From Pseudomonadota bacterium (lineage in GTDB: Bacteria > Pseudomonadota > Alphaproteobacteria > Rhizobiales > JAKPQE01): a stretch of DNA of 64,000 nucleotides. The stretch is taken from NCBI GenBank assembly GCA_029572955.1, contig JAKPQE010000088.1:1-64000 (forward strand), given 5' to 3'. The translations under genes were made by a program, and so were the position numbers. The notes beneath the pieces were generated by a model. That model was not told the origin of the DNA. It searched no databases and saw nothing but the letters and a program-made list of their open reading frames with translations. Every line of letters starts with the position of its first letter. Within the stretch, counting starts at the first letter, position 1. This document shows positions 45,514 to 54,381 of the stretch, piece by piece.

Positions 45514-46494
45514 TTATGCGATCGACTGGTAGTAGATGTTCTGCGGGTGGTTCGCCTCGGCAAAGAAGAACCAGCGCTCGACGAGCAGTCCCGCCGCCTG
45601 GATGGCGACGGCGAGGAACAGCGGCTCGGGCCGCTCGATGGCGATCGCCACGATCGTCAGGGCGAAGGGCACGAGGAAGGCCGTGACGAGGAAGCCCCAG
45701 CGCGCCGACTTCAGGAACAGCGGCGACTTGCCGTGGAAGAACTCGCGGGTGTTGAACGAGCCGCCCATGGCGCCCTGCGTCTTCTGCGCGATCTGGCGGT
45801 GGTGCACGCCGATGGCGGTCTGCAGCGTCGACTTCGGCCGGAGCCGCAGATTGCGGATCAGCGAGGCGATCCGCGTGCCGGTGGCCAGAACGAGCAGCAG
45901 AGCCGACAGGCCGCCGAAGAAATAGGTGAGGTCCGGCTGGACGATCGAGGCGAGCACGGCCGTGAACAGGAAACCCGAGGCGCCGCCGATCAGGATGTAG
46001 TTGATGACCGTCAGCGGCGTGTGCCACTCCTGCAGGAACTTCAGGCTCGCATAGATCATCGCCGTGCACACGAAGAGCACGAAGGCGAGCACCGTGCCGA
46101 TCGCCACGATGACGAGCGACAGCGTCACCGGCGGCGCGCCGATGCGCTCGATGATCACCGGGTTCCACTCGAAGAAATGGACGAGCAGATAGAGGAACAC
46201 CGCGCCCATGAAGGCCGGCAGGGCGATGACCTCGCGCGACAGCCACGAGGTGCGCCACTTGGTGGCCGTGCGCCAGGCCCGCTCCGGCCGGCCGAGATGG
46301 AAGAACGAGGCAAAGAGCCCGCCGGTCAGGAAGGCGAGCGCGACGAACGCCCCGGCGGCGTTGAAATAGGACTGCGGCGGCATCGGCAGGAGATCGAAAT
46401 AGGCGTAGATCTCCGCCGTCGCGAGCGCGAGGAAGGTGCCCTGGCCGAAGCCGAGGAGCACGGTGAGGAAGATGACGGAAAACGCGGGATGCAT
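45514..46494 (-). CDS. soeC: Membrane anchor of sulfite-oxidising molybdoenzyme (DmsC family, SoeC-like)
   Basis: 326 residues with about eight membrane helices (for example VIFLTVLLGFGQGTFLALAT, and VIIERIGAPPVTLSLVIVAI). The family is the DmsC-type quinone-reactive anchor. Its size, its place after a 243-residue iron-sulfur protein and a 978-residue catalytic subunit without a Tat signal, and the order A-B-C match SoeABC, the cytoplasmic sulfite dehydrogenase of Allochromatium and marine Roseobacters. A GGAGGCGAG lies before ATG 46494. It would pass electrons from SoeB to the quinone pool. It follows soeB by 19 bp. The alternative, a DMSO- or polysulfide-reductase anchor, cannot be fully excluded. 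Confidence 0.8.
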   Translation of the reverse strand: MHPAFSVIFLTVLLGFGQGTFLALATAEIYAYFDLLPMPPQSYFNAAGAFVALAFLTGGLFASFFHLGRPERAWRTATKWRTSWLSREVIALPAFMGAVFLYLLVHFFEWNPVIIERIGAPPVTLSLVIVAIGTVLAFVLFVCTAMIYASLKFLQEWHTPLTVINYILIGGASGFLFTAVLASIVQPDLTYFFGGLSALLLVLATGTRIASLIRNLRLRPKSTLQTAIGVHHRQIAQKTQGAMGGSFNTREFFHGKSPLFLKSARWGFLVTAFLVPFALTIVAIAIERPEPLFLAVAIQAAGLLVERWFFFAEANHPQNIYYQSIA

Positions 46495-46513
46495 GGGTTT
46501 CTCGCCTCCAGAC

Positions 46514-47245
46514 TCACCAGGGCATGACATCGTCGAGCGTCGGCTCGTTGATGTCCGGCTTGGGCATGTACTCTTCCTTCTTCAGCGGATTGTCGGCGCG
46601 CACCAGCTCGTCCTCGTGCAGGTGCAGGCGCATCTTGCGCCGCGGAAGATAATGATTGGCGGGCTTGGTGCCCCATTCCGGCATCAGCTCGAAGCCGCCC
46701 TGCTCGCGAATGGCGCGCGAGACCTCCGATTCGGGATCGTGGATGTCGCCGAAGAGCCGCGCGCTTGCCGGGCAGGAGAGCACGCAGGCCGGCCGGCGCT
46801 CACGCTCGGGCAGGTTCATGTCGTAGATGCGGTCGACGCAGAGGGTGCACTTCTTCATCACCTTCTGGTTCTCGTCGAGCTCGCGCGCGCCGTAGGGACA
46901 GGCCCAGGAGCAGTACTTGCAGCCGATGCACTTGTCGTAGTCGACGAGCACGATGCCGTCCTCGGCCCGCTTGTAGGAGGCCCCGGTCGGGCAGACCGGC
47001 ACGCAGGGCGGCTCCTCGCAATGCAGGCACGACTTCGGGAAGTGCACCGTCTCGGTATTCGGATAGACGCCGACCTCGAAGGTCTGCACGCGGTTGAAGA
47101 ACGTGCCGGTCGGGTCCTTGCCGTAGGCGTTGAAATCGCTCAGCGGACCGGAGAGACCGGAGGTGTTCCACTCCTTGCACGAGGTCACGCAGGCGTGGCA
47201 GCCGACGCACACATTGAGATCGATGACGAGCGCGAGCTGGGTCAT
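46514..47245 (-). CDS. soeB: Iron-sulfur subunit of sulfite-oxidising molybdoenzyme (SoeB-like)
   Basis: 243 residues with sixteen Cys in four groups: 13-16-19-23 (CVGCHACVTSC), 73-76-81-85 (CLHCEEPPCVPVC), 106-109-112-116 (CIGCKYCSWACPYGA) and 133-136-154-158. That is four [4Fe-4S] clusters, the DmsB/PsrB plan that wires a molybdoenzyme to a membrane anchor. No signal peptide. It overlaps the catalytic gene by 4 bp (ATGA, 47242-47245). Function in sulfite oxidation is inferred from the neighbours; the electron-transfer role is firm. Confidence 0.85.
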   Translation of the reverse strand: MTQLALVIDLNVCVGCHACVTSCKEWNTSGLSGPLSDFNAYGKDPTGTFFNRVQTFEVGVYPNTETVHFPKSCLHCEEPPCVPVCPTGASYKRAEDGIVLVDYDKCIGCKYCSWACPYGARELDENQKVMKKCTLCVDRIYDMNLPERERRPACVLSCPASARLFGDIHDPESEVSRAIREQGGFELMPEWGTKPANHYLPRRKMRLHLHEDELVRADNPLKKEEYMPKPDINEPTLDDVMPW

Positions 47246-50178
47246 GACCGCTCTCCCGTGTGGCTCATGTCGAATTCCGAGCTGCCGCCGAAGAGGGCCT
47301 GCCAGAGCTTGGGCCGCTTGCGCACGCCCGGCGGCGTCGTCATCGGCTTGAACTGCGGCGAGGTCTGCTCCGGCTCGGCCGCATCGGCCTTGTAGATCCG
47401 CACCCGGACGTCGAACCAGGCGGCCTGGCCGGTCACCGGGTCGGAGTTCGAGCAGCGCGTGCCGGTCACCGGCTCGGGCGGCAGTTCCTCGGAGATGAGG
47501 TGGTTGAGCAGGAAGCCCTTCTGGCTCTCGTTGGCGTCGGGCGAGAGGTTCCAGGCGCCGGACGCCTTGCCGATGGCGTTCCAGGTCCACACCGTGCCCG
47601 GTTCGACCGCCTCGGAGAAGCGGCACATGCAGCGCACCTTGCCCCACTGCGACTCGACCCAGATCCAGTCGCCGTCGTCGATGCCGAGGCCCTTGGCGAG
47701 CTTCGGATTGACGTAGAGATAGTTGTGGGCGTGGATCTGGCGCAGCCAGGCGTTCTGCGAATCCCAGGAATGGTACATCGCCATCGGCCGCTGGGTGATC
47801 GCGTTCAGCGGATACTTGGCTGTGTCGGTGCGCTGCGATTCCAGCGGCTCGTAGTAGAAGGGCAGGGGATCGAAGAAGGTCTCGACCCGCTTGCGGAGGC
47901 GCTGCGGCGGCAGCCGCGAGATGCCCTTGCCCTGCGCCGCGAGACGGAAGCTCTGCAGCACCTCGGAATAGAGGTGGATGAGGATCGGCTCGGCATAGCG
48001 CGTCAGGCGGTGGCGCTGCGCCCAGTCGAGATAGCCGCGGTTCCAGTTGCGCATGTACTGGTAGGAGCGCGGCAGCTCGTAGTGATAGTGGCAGTCGTTG
48101 GCCGCGTACATTTCCCACTGGCGCGGATTGGGCGCGCCGCGCAGGGTCTTCTCGCCGCCATTGCCGCGCCAGCCCGACAGGAAGCCGATGCCGGAGCCCG
48201 GCTCGGTCTCGTAATTGATGATGAAGTCGGGATAGTCGCGGAATTTGCGCCGCCCGTCGGCATGGACGAAAGCCGGCAGCTTCAGCCGCGAACCGATCTC
48301 GATCAGCACCTCCTGGAACGGCTTGCAGTCGCCGGTCGGCGGCAGCACCGGGACGCGCACGGAATCGACCGGGCCGTCGAACTCGGAAATCGGCCGGTCG
48401 AGCAGGCTCATCACGTCGTGCCGCTCGAGATAGGTCGTGTCCGGCAGCACGAGGTCGGCGAAGGCCACGGTCTCCGACATGAAGGCGTCGGCGACGACGA
48501 TGAACGGGATCTTGTAGTCGCCGTTCTCGTCGCGGTCGGCCATCATGTCGCGCACGTTGACCGTGTTCATCGACGAGTTCCAGGCCATGTTGGCCATGAA
48601 GATCAGCAGCGTGTCGATCTTGTAGGGATCGCCGCGCCAGGCATTGGTGATCGCGTTGTGCATCAGGCCGTGCACCGCGAGCGGATATTCCCACGAGAAC
48701 GCCTTGTCGAGGCGCACCGGCTCGCCGTCGTCGTCGACGAAGAGGTCGTCCGGGTCGGCCGGCCAGCCGAGCACCATGCCGTCGAGCGGCGTGTTCGGCT
48801 TGACCGCGAGCGGGGTCGAGGGCGTCTTCGGGCAGGGCGGGATCGGCCGCGGGAACGGCGCCTTGTGGCGGAAGCCGCCGGGCCGGTCGATCGTGCCGAG
48901 CACGGTCATCAGGATCGACAGGGCGCGGATCGTGTGGAAGCCGTTGGAATGGGCGGCAAGGCCGCGCATCGCATGGAAGGAGACCGGGTTGCCGGTCATC
49001 GTCTGGTGCTCGTGGCCCCAGGCGTCGGTCCACGCAATCGGCAGCTCGATGCGCTGGTCGCGGGCGACGACGCCCATCTCGTGGGCGAGGCGCCGGATCG
49101 TCTCGACCGGAATGCCGGTGATCCCGGCGGCCCATTCGGGCGTGTATTCGGCAACGCGCTCCTTGAGGAGCTGGAACGCCGGCTTGACCGGCGTGCCGTC
49201 CTTCAGCGCGAACTCGCCCATCAGGAACGGATCGACGCCTTCGGCATGCGAGAGCACCGGCCGGTCGGCCTCGCGGTCCCACCACAGCTTGTTCTGCGGG
49301 TCGAAGCAGCCTTCCTCGACCGGCACCTCGGTGCGCACGAACATGCCGTATTCGGACGACTTCTCGTCCATGTTCACCAGCTCGGCCGAGTTCGTGTACT
49401 TGACGAGGAAGTCGCGGTCGTAGAGGCCGAGCGCCAGGATCTCGTGGATGAGGGCGAGGAAGAGGGCGCCGTCGGTGCCCGGCTTGATCGGCACCCACTC
49501 GTCGGCGATCGCCGCATAGCCGGTGCGCACCGGATTGATGGCGATGAAGCGGCCGCCGTTGCGCTTGAACTGGCTGAGCGCGATCTTCATCGGGTTGGAG
49601 TGATGGTCCTCGGCGGTGCCGATCATCACGAAGAGCTTGGCGCGGTCGAGGTCCGGGCCGCCGAACTCCCAGAACGAGCCGCCGATCGTGTAGACCATGC
49701 CGGCCGCCATGTTGACCGAGCAGAAGCCGCCATGGGCGGCGTAGTTCGGCGTGCCGAACTGCTTGGCAAAGAGGCCGGTCAGCGCCTGCATCTGGTCGCG
49801 GCCGGTATAGAGCGCGAACTGCTTGGGGTCGGTCGCGCGGATGTTGCCGAGCCGCTCCTCGAGGATCTGGAAGGTCTCCTCCCAGCTTATCGCCTCGAAC
49901 TTGCCTTCGCCGCGCACGGCGCCCGCCTTGCGCTTCAGGGGCTTCGTCAGGCGCGCCGGCGAATACTGCTTCATGATGCCCGAGGCACCCTTGGCGCAGA
50001 TCACGCCCTTGTTCAGCGGGTGGTCCGGATTGCCCTCGATGTAGCGGACCTTGCCGTCCTTGAGGGTGACGCGGATGCCGCAGCGGCAGGCGCACATGTA
50101 GCAGGTGGTGTCGAGCTTGCGCTCGCCGGTACGGTCTTCAGAGGGGATCGGCTCGTCTGCCCGATAGGTCGGTGCCAC
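47242..50178 (-). CDS. soeA: Molybdopterin oxidoreductase catalytic subunit, SoeA-like sulfite dehydrogenase
   Basis: 978 residues, Mo-bis-MGD enzyme of the DMSO reductase family. The N-terminal [4Fe-4S] site is C26-x2-C29-x3-C33 (TTCYMCACRCGIR) and C61 (ICAKGASG). A likely Mo ligand is Cys153 in HGGFCSVNMAAG. There is no twin-arginine signal, so it works in the cytoplasm, unlike DMSO, polysulfide or tetrathionate reductases. The lack of a His after the Mo Cys argues against formate dehydrogenase. Length, absence of a Tat signal and the soeA-B-C order fit the sulfite-oxidising SoeA. A GTG start at 50178 is preceded by GGGAGGAACAGAC; the long open extension upstream has no family match. It is downstream of the hydrogenase operon. 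Confidence 0.82.
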   Translation of the reverse strand: MAPTYRADEPIPSEDRTGERKLDTTCYMCACRCGIRVTLKDGKVRYIEGNPDHPLNKGVICAKGASGIMKQYSPARLTKPLKRKAGAVRGEGKFEAISWEETFQILEERLGNIRATDPKQFALYTGRDQMQALTGLFAKQFGTPNYAAHGGFCSVNMAAGMVYTIGGSFWEFGGPDLDRAKLFVMIGTAEDHHSNPMKIALSQFKRNGGRFIAINPVRTGYAAIADEWVPIKPGTDGALFLALIHEILALGLYDRDFLVKYTNSAELVNMDEKSSEYGMFVRTEVPVEEGCFDPQNKLWWDREADRPVLSHAEGVDPFLMGEFALKDGTPVKPAFQLLKERVAEYTPEWAAGITGIPVETIRRLAHEMGVVARDQRIELPIAWTDAWGHEHQTMTGNPVSFHAMRGLAAHSNGFHTIRALSILMTVLGTIDRPGGFRHKAPFPRPIPPCPKTPSTPLAVKPNTPLDGMVLGWPADPDDLFVDDDGEPVRLDKAFSWEYPLAVHGLMHNAITNAWRGDPYKIDTLLIFMANMAWNSSMNTVNVRDMMADRDENGDYKIPFIVVADAFMSETVAFADLVLPDTTYLERHDVMSLLDRPISEFDGPVDSVRVPVLPPTGDCKPFQEVLIEIGSRLKLPAFVHADGRRKFRDYPDFIINYETEPGSGIGFLSGWRGNGGEKTLRGAPNPRQWEMYAANDCHYHYELPRSYQYMRNWNRGYLDWAQRHRLTRYAEPILIHLYSEVLQSFRLAAQGKGISRLPPQRLRKRVETFFDPLPFYYEPLESQRTDTAKYPLNAITQRPMAMYHSWDSQNAWLRQIHAHNYLYVNPKLAKGLGIDDGDWIWVESQWGKVRCMCRFSEAVEPGTVWTWNAIGKASGAWNLSPDANESQKGFLLNHLISEELPPEPVTGTRCSNSDPVTGQAAWFDVRVRIYKADAAEPEQTSPQFKPMTTPPGVRKRPKLWQALFGGSSEFDMSHTGERS

Positions 50179-50580
50179 GTCTGTTCCTCCCGCGCCACGC
50201 GCGCTCGTTCGTCGCCGCAAAGGCGGCAAAACCGTCAAGGGGAACATATCGGACGCTGTCGCCGGCCGTCCGGCGTCGCGCCACAGGTTGCGTGTCGCGA
50301 ACCGCCACCGGTACCGGCACCTGATGCCGACTTCCCCCCGCCGCAATTCTTCGGTCGGTCTTTTGCGCCGGCCGTTTTCACCTCGCCGGGCGGTCGTGCC
50401 TGCCGCGCCGGACCTGCGAATTAATATCCGTATATACTAATATTCCAAACGATTGAAGTGCGTCATTGGCCGCGTCCGGTCGTTCTCGAGAAGGAGGGTG
50501 AACGGCGCGCCAGGCCCTGCCGTGGCAAGACCTTGGCGCCCGTCCGCGCCGTCCTTCGGGCAGCTTTCGGTGACGATGCT
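50179..50580. other. Intergenic region between hydrogenase operon and soeA
   Basis: 402 bp without a gene. The half near soeA is GC-rich with no clear site. An AT-rich pocket at about 50419-50456 holds a striking dyad (listed separately). It is the most likely promoter or operator region for soeABC. Confidence 0.55.
50423..50444. promoter_or_regulatory. AT-rich dyad upstream of soeABC, possible operator
   Basis: AATAT-CC-GTATATAC-TA-ATATT: outer arms AATAT/ATATT and a perfect central 8-bp palindrome GTATATAC, 22 bp in all, about 245 bp before the soeA start. Nothing around it is AT-rich. Dyads of this kind suit ArsR- or Rrf2-type repressors, but no binding protein is identified. The heptamer ATATTAG in it also occurs upstream of the hydrogenase operon (57080-57086). 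Confidence 0.45.
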
Positions 50581-50829
50581 TCAGGGCGCGACGGGCTGGC
50601 CGCAGGCGGTGCAGAAGCGCGCTCCGGCCGGCAGGGCGGCGCCGCATTTGGCGCAGTGGCCGGCCTTGCCCGCAAGGGGCGGCGGCGTGCCGGAAACGAG
50701 ATCGCGCTCGGCATCGTAGACGCCGTCCATCATGAATTCCGCCGGCCGCTCCGTGCCCGAACGGTAGACCGCGGCCTTGCCGCCGAAGCGCAGGATGCCG
50801 AGCTTGGCCAGAATATCGAGGATGCCCAT
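50581..50829 (-). CDS. Zinc-ribbon protein at the end of the hydrogenase operon
   Basis: 82 residues: MGILDILAKLGILRFGG at the start, a middle acidic stretch, then a zinc ribbon CAKCGAALPAGARFCTACG (two CxxC, about residues 59-77). It is the last gene of the hydrogenase operon, 60 bp after hynL, with a strong hairpin between. Zinc ribbons of this type often sit on small accessory or regulatory proteins. Its role in hydrogenase assembly or regulation is inferred from position only; it matches no hyp or hup gene I recognise. Confidence 0.75.
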   Translation of the reverse strand: MGILDILAKLGILRFGGKAAVYRSGTERPAEFMMDGVYDAERDLVSGTPPPLAGKAGHCAKCGAALPAGARFCTACGQPVAP

Positions 50830-50857
50830 GGTGGGATGTCCGGGCCGGGGCGGGTGC

Positions 50858-50879
50858 GGGGCCGCCCGGAGGCGGCCCC
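50858..50879 (-). other. Strong hairpin between hynL and the zinc-ribbon gene
   Basis: GGGGCCGCC-CGGA-GGCGGCCCC, a perfect 9-bp GC stem with a tetraloop, no T run. In the transcript it would stabilise hynL mRNA or lower expression of the last gene. Confidence 0.6.
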
Positions 50880-50889
50880 GACCGCGTTG

Positions 50890-52638
50890 CTATTCCACCG
50901 CGATCTGCATCAGCTCCTCGCCGTCGGGGTCGACGACGTGGACCGCGCAGGCGATGCACGGATCGAAGCTGTGGATGGTGCGCTGGATCTCCAGCGGCTG
51001 CTTCGGATCGGCGAGGGCGTGACGGTCCATCAGCGCCGCCTCGTAGGCGCCCGGCTGTCCGGTCGCGTCGCGCGGACCGGCGTTCCAGGTCGAGGGCACG
51101 ACGGCCTGATAGTTGTCGATGAGCCCGTCCTTGATGACGATGTAGTGGGCGAGGGCACCACGCGGCGCCTCCATGAAGCCGACGCCGCGGGCCTCCTTCG
51201 GCCAGGTCGAGGGATCCCAGAGCTCGGCATTGTGCACGGCGACATCGCCGTCCCTGATGTTGCCGATGAGGGTGTCGAGCCAGCCGGCCATCTGGTCGAC
51301 GACGATCTTGGTCTCGAGCGTGCGCGCCGCGGTGCGGCCGAGCGTCGAGAACAGCGCCTCGATCGGCAGGTCGAGCTTGCCGAGCGCCATCGTCGCGAGT
51401 TCCCGGGTCTGCTCGTGGCCCTTGGCATAGAGCATCAGCACGCGGGCGAGCGGGCCGACTTCCATCGCCTTGCCGCGCCAGCGCGGCGCCTTCAGCCAGG
51501 AATAGTCCTTCTCGACGTCGAGCTGCTCGTAGGGCGGCTTCGGCCCGGTGAAGGCGAAGCTGGTCTCGCCGTCATAGGGGTGCAGGCCCTTCTCCTTGCC
51601 GACCGAATAGTCGTACCAGGAATGCGAGACGAACTCCTGCAGCTGCTCGGGGTCGTTCGGATCGACGGGGAGGATCTCGTTGAGGTTCCGCCCGATGATC
51701 GCGCCCGACGGGATCAGCCAGGACGAGGGATCGTCCATGCCCTTGGCCGGGAAGTCGCCGAAGGTCAGGAAGTTGCCGAGGCCTTCGCCGCGCGCGAACC
51801 AGTCCTTGTAGAACGAGGCGACGGCCAGCGTGTCCGGCACGTAGACCTCGTCGACGAAGGCCTGCATCTTGGCGATCGTGTTGCGGATCTCGCCGAGCCC
51901 GACGATGTTGGTCGCGGTCGCCGCCACCGCGCCGCTCATCGAGGCCGGGCTCGAGCTGATCGGCGACGGCGCGCCGCCGACGAGGAAGTTCGGGTGCGGG
52001 TTCTTGCCGCCGAAGATCGTGTGGATCTTGACGACGTCGCGCTGCCAGGCGAGCGCTTCCAGATAGTGCGCGACGGCGATGAGGTTGACCTCGGCCGGCA
52101 GTTTGTATTCCGGGTGGCCCCAGAAGCCGCCGGCGAAGATGCCGAGCTGGCCGGCCTCGACGAACTTCTTCACCTTGGCCTGCACGTCGGCGAAGTAGCC
52201 CGGGCTCGACTTCGGGAACTTCGAGATCGACTGGGCGATCTCGGAGGCGGCCTTCGGATCGGCCGACAGCGCCGAGACGACGTCGACCCAGTCGAGGGCA
52301 TGCAGATGGTAGAAGTGCATGACGTGATCGTGCACGTACTGGGCCGCGATCATCAGATTGCGGATCAGCTGGGCGTTCGCCGGGATCGGATAGTTGAGCG
52401 CGTTTTCCACCGCCCTGACCGAGGCGATGCCGTGCACGAGGGTGCACACGCCGCAGATGCGCTGGGCGAAGGCCCAGGCGTCGCGCGGGTCGCGCCCTTT
52501 GAGGATCAGCTCGATACCGCGCACCATGGTGCCGGACGAATAGGCGCTGGTGATCGCGCCGGCCTCGCCGGTTTCGGCCTCGATGCGCAGATGGCCCTCG
52601 ATCCGCGTGATGGGGTCGACAACGACACGATTGTTCAT
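50890..52638 (-). CDS. hynL: [NiFe] hydrogenase large subunit
   Basis: 582 residues carrying the Ni-Fe active site. The N-terminal pair is C62 and C65 in QRICGVCT; the C-terminal pair is C561 and C564 in DPCIACAVH. The protein continues 15 residues past His567 (VVDPDGEELMQ and so on): this tail is cut by the maturation protease after nickel is inserted, so the protein is a genuine Ni-Fe type and not a nickel-free homolog. The order hynS-isp1-isp2-hynL matches group 1e (Isp-type) uptake hydrogenases, as in Thiocapsa and Allochromatium, linked to sulfur metabolism and the quinone pool. Here an extra gene precedes hynL. Confidence 0.95.
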   Translation of the reverse strand: MNNRVVVDPITRIEGHLRIEAETGEAGAITSAYSSGTMVRGIELILKGRDPRDAWAFAQRICGVCTLVHGIASVRAVENALNYPIPANAQLIRNLMIAAQYVHDHVMHFYHLHALDWVDVVSALSADPKAASEIAQSISKFPKSSPGYFADVQAKVKKFVEAGQLGIFAGGFWGHPEYKLPAEVNLIAVAHYLEALAWQRDVVKIHTIFGGKNPHPNFLVGGAPSPISSSPASMSGAVAATATNIVGLGEIRNTIAKMQAFVDEVYVPDTLAVASFYKDWFARGEGLGNFLTFGDFPAKGMDDPSSWLIPSGAIIGRNLNEILPVDPNDPEQLQEFVSHSWYDYSVGKEKGLHPYDGETSFAFTGPKPPYEQLDVEKDYSWLKAPRWRGKAMEVGPLARVLMLYAKGHEQTRELATMALGKLDLPIEALFSTLGRTAARTLETKIVVDQMAGWLDTLIGNIRDGDVAVHNAELWDPSTWPKEARGVGFMEAPRGALAHYIVIKDGLIDNYQAVVPSTWNAGPRDATGQPGAYEAALMDRHALADPKQPLEIQRTIHSFDPCIACAVHVVDPDGEELMQIAVE

Positions 52639-52651
52639 CTTGGGTCTCCCT

Positions 52652-53110
52652 TCACGCCTTGAGGAATTCGCCGAGGAGGCGGTACTGCGCTTCGTTCTCG
52701 CGCACCGCGGTCCCGTCCTCGTCGATGGCGACGCTGGTCCGCGCCATGCGCGCGTTCACCGCCGCCTGCCAGGCCGGATTGCCCGACTTGACGTGTCCCG
52801 GCGGCGCGACGCAGGCAGCGGCGGCGCGGGCGACGAAATAGGCCGCCTGCTCCTTCCAGTCCCCCTCCGCTCCGCAGCGCGTATGCCAGTCGATGCTGGC
52901 CCGCCGGGCCCCCTGGAATGCTGCCGCCAGGGCTTCGTCCGAACCGCCCTTGGCGGCCACCTCGACGGCGCCCGCTACCCGTTCGTCTTCGATCAGCGGC
53001 AGCACCGCGCGCACGAACAGGGCTCCCGCCTTGCGCTGGTCGGCGAGCGCCAGACCATCGAGTGCCTGGCGGAAGGCGGCTTCGTTCTTGATCTCGGCCA
53101 TCGTTCTCAT
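52652..53110 (-). CDS. Unknown protein within the hydrogenase operon
   Basis: 152 residues, soluble and helical (FRQALDGLALADQRKAGALF, then VRAVLPLIEDERVAGAVEVA). It has two Cys (HTRCGAEGDW and AACVAPP) and no motif I recognise. The ATG at 53110 overlaps the isp2 stop (ATGA), and hynL begins 13 bp after its stop, so it is locked into the operon and co-translated. In the known Isp-type operons isp2 is followed directly by hynL, so this gene is an addition. It may help HynL folding or targeting or may be a small chaperone. Not assigned. Confidence 0.7.
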   Translation of the reverse strand: MRTMAEIKNEAAFRQALDGLALADQRKAGALFVRAVLPLIEDERVAGAVEVAAKGGSDEALAAAFQGARRASIDWHTRCGAEGDWKEQAAYFVARAAAACVAPPGHVKSGNPAWQAAVNARMARTSVAIDEDGTAVRENEAQYRLLGEFLKA

Positions 53111-54381
53111 CCTTCGGCCTTGCCGGTCTCGACCAGATGCTCGGCGAGGAGCTCGGTGAGGCCGATAACGGGAATGTCCATGTTGTTCTCTTCGAGGCCT
53201 TCTTCGAGCTGGATGCGGCAGTTGGCGCAGGCGGTGATCAGCTTGTCGGGCTTGACCGCCTCGAGCTGCCGCTTCTTGGCGTTGAAGGCGGTGAGCTTCA
53301 GCTCGCCCGCTTCCTCGATCGCCGAGACGCCGCCGCCGGCGCCGCAGCACCAGTTCATCTTGCCGGCCTCGGGCATGTCGACGAAGTCCTTGACGACCAT
53401 CTTGACGAGCCGGCGCGGCTGCTCGAGGACGCCGCCGCGGCGCACCAGCTGGCACGGGTCGTGGAAGGTCATGCGCTCTTCCTCGAAGCCCTCGGTCTTC
53501 AGCTTGCCGGCGGCCCTGAGCTCGTCGAGCACCTCGAGAATGTGGCGCGCCTTGAACTTGTACGGCCGGCCGATGAGGTTCGGGCCGTCCCAGCGCAGCG
53601 CCGTATAGGCATGGCCGCATTCCGGGCTGATCACCGTCTTGACGCCGAGCTTCTCGGCGGCCGCGACGATGCGCGAGACGAGTTCGCGGGCAATGTCGGA
53701 CGAACCGATCTGGATGCCCGAATTGGTCGCCTCGAAGGCTTGGCTGGAGAGCGTCCAGGAAACGCCCGCCTCGCTGAAGATGCGGGCGATCGCCTCGAGA
53801 TATTCCGGATAGTTCATGATCTCCATCGACGACATCAGCACCAGGTAGTCGGCGCCGTCCTTGTCGACGGGGATCTGGAGCCCGGTGTCGTTCTCGACAT
53901 GGCCGATCTGGGCGGCGACCGCCTTCCAGGTCACGCCCATCGGGCTGCCGATCTTGACGGCGCGGGTCGAGGCGCCCTTGAGGCCGTCCGGCGAATAGCC
54001 GGCCGCCACCATGCCTTCACGCTGCTTGCGGATCATGCCGGCGATGTCGTTGCCGACCGGGCAGACCATCGAGCAGCGGCCGCACAGCGAGCAGGCGTTG
54101 TAGGTCAGCTCCTGCCATTCGGCGAGCAGTTCCTCGGTTACCTTCGGCGCGAGGCCGACGAGCAAGGCGAGCTTGCCGAAGAGCGTATATTCGCTCCACC
54201 AGACGCGGCGCAGCGGCTCGAGCTTGTGGATCGGCGTGTAGCGCGGGTCGCCCGTCTCGTTGAAGAACAGGCAGGCATGGGCGCACAGCCCGCAATGGAC
54301 GCAGCTCGACAGATAGGCGGAGACCGCTCCGTCGATCTGCTCCTTGAAGGCGTTGATCGCGATTTTCGCACGGTCGGTCAT
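53107..54381 (-). CDS. isp2: Isp2: HdrD-like iron-sulfur protein of Isp-type hydrogenase
   Basis: 424 residues. Two [4Fe-4S] motifs (C27-C30-C33-C37 in CVHCGLCAHAC, and C97-C100-C103-C107 in CSLCGRCSMVC) are followed by two CCG-type cysteine domains (HDPCQLVRRGG, NWCCGAGGG, CANCRIQLEEG), the layout of heterodisulfide reductase HdrD. In Isp-type hydrogenases Isp2 receives electrons from the membrane cytochrome Isp1 in the cytoplasm. The substrate of such Hdr-like parts is not settled; a disulfide or sulfur compound is often proposed. It overlaps isp1 by 4 bp on one side and the unknown gene by 4 bp on the other. Confidence 0.9.
   Translation of the reverse strand: MTDRAKIAINAFKEQIDGAVSAYLSSCVHCGLCAHACLFFNETGDPRYTPIHKLEPLRRVWWSEYTLFGKLALLVGLAPKVTEELLAEWQELTYNACSLCGRCSMVCPVGNDIAGMIRKQREGMVAAGYSPDGLKGASTRAVKIGSPMGVTWKAVAAQIGHVENDTGLQIPVDKDGADYLVLMSSMEIMNYPEYLEAIARIFSEAGVSWTLSSQAFEATNSGIQIGSSDIARELVSRIVAAAEKLGVKTVISPECGHAYTALRWDGPNLIGRPYKFKARHILEVLDELRAAGKLKTEGFEEERMTFHDPCQLVRRGGVLEQPRRLVKMVVKDFVDMPEAGKMNWCCGAGGGVSAIEEAGELKLTAFNAKKRQLEAVKPDKLITACANCRIQLEEGLEENNMDIPVIGLTELLAEHLVETGKAEG

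Noticed and set aside
47242-50178. Molybdoenzyme as formate dehydrogenase or periplasmic polysulfide reductase
   Set aside because: No His after the Mo Cys as in formate dehydrogenase, no diaphorase subunits, and no Tat signal as expected for a polysulfide or tetrathionate reductase. SoeA fits better but is not proven.
53107-53620. A 322-codon frame joining part of isp2 to the unknown operon gene
   Set aside because: The upstream part is isp2 in another frame; the overlap ATGA at 53107-53110 marks the real start.
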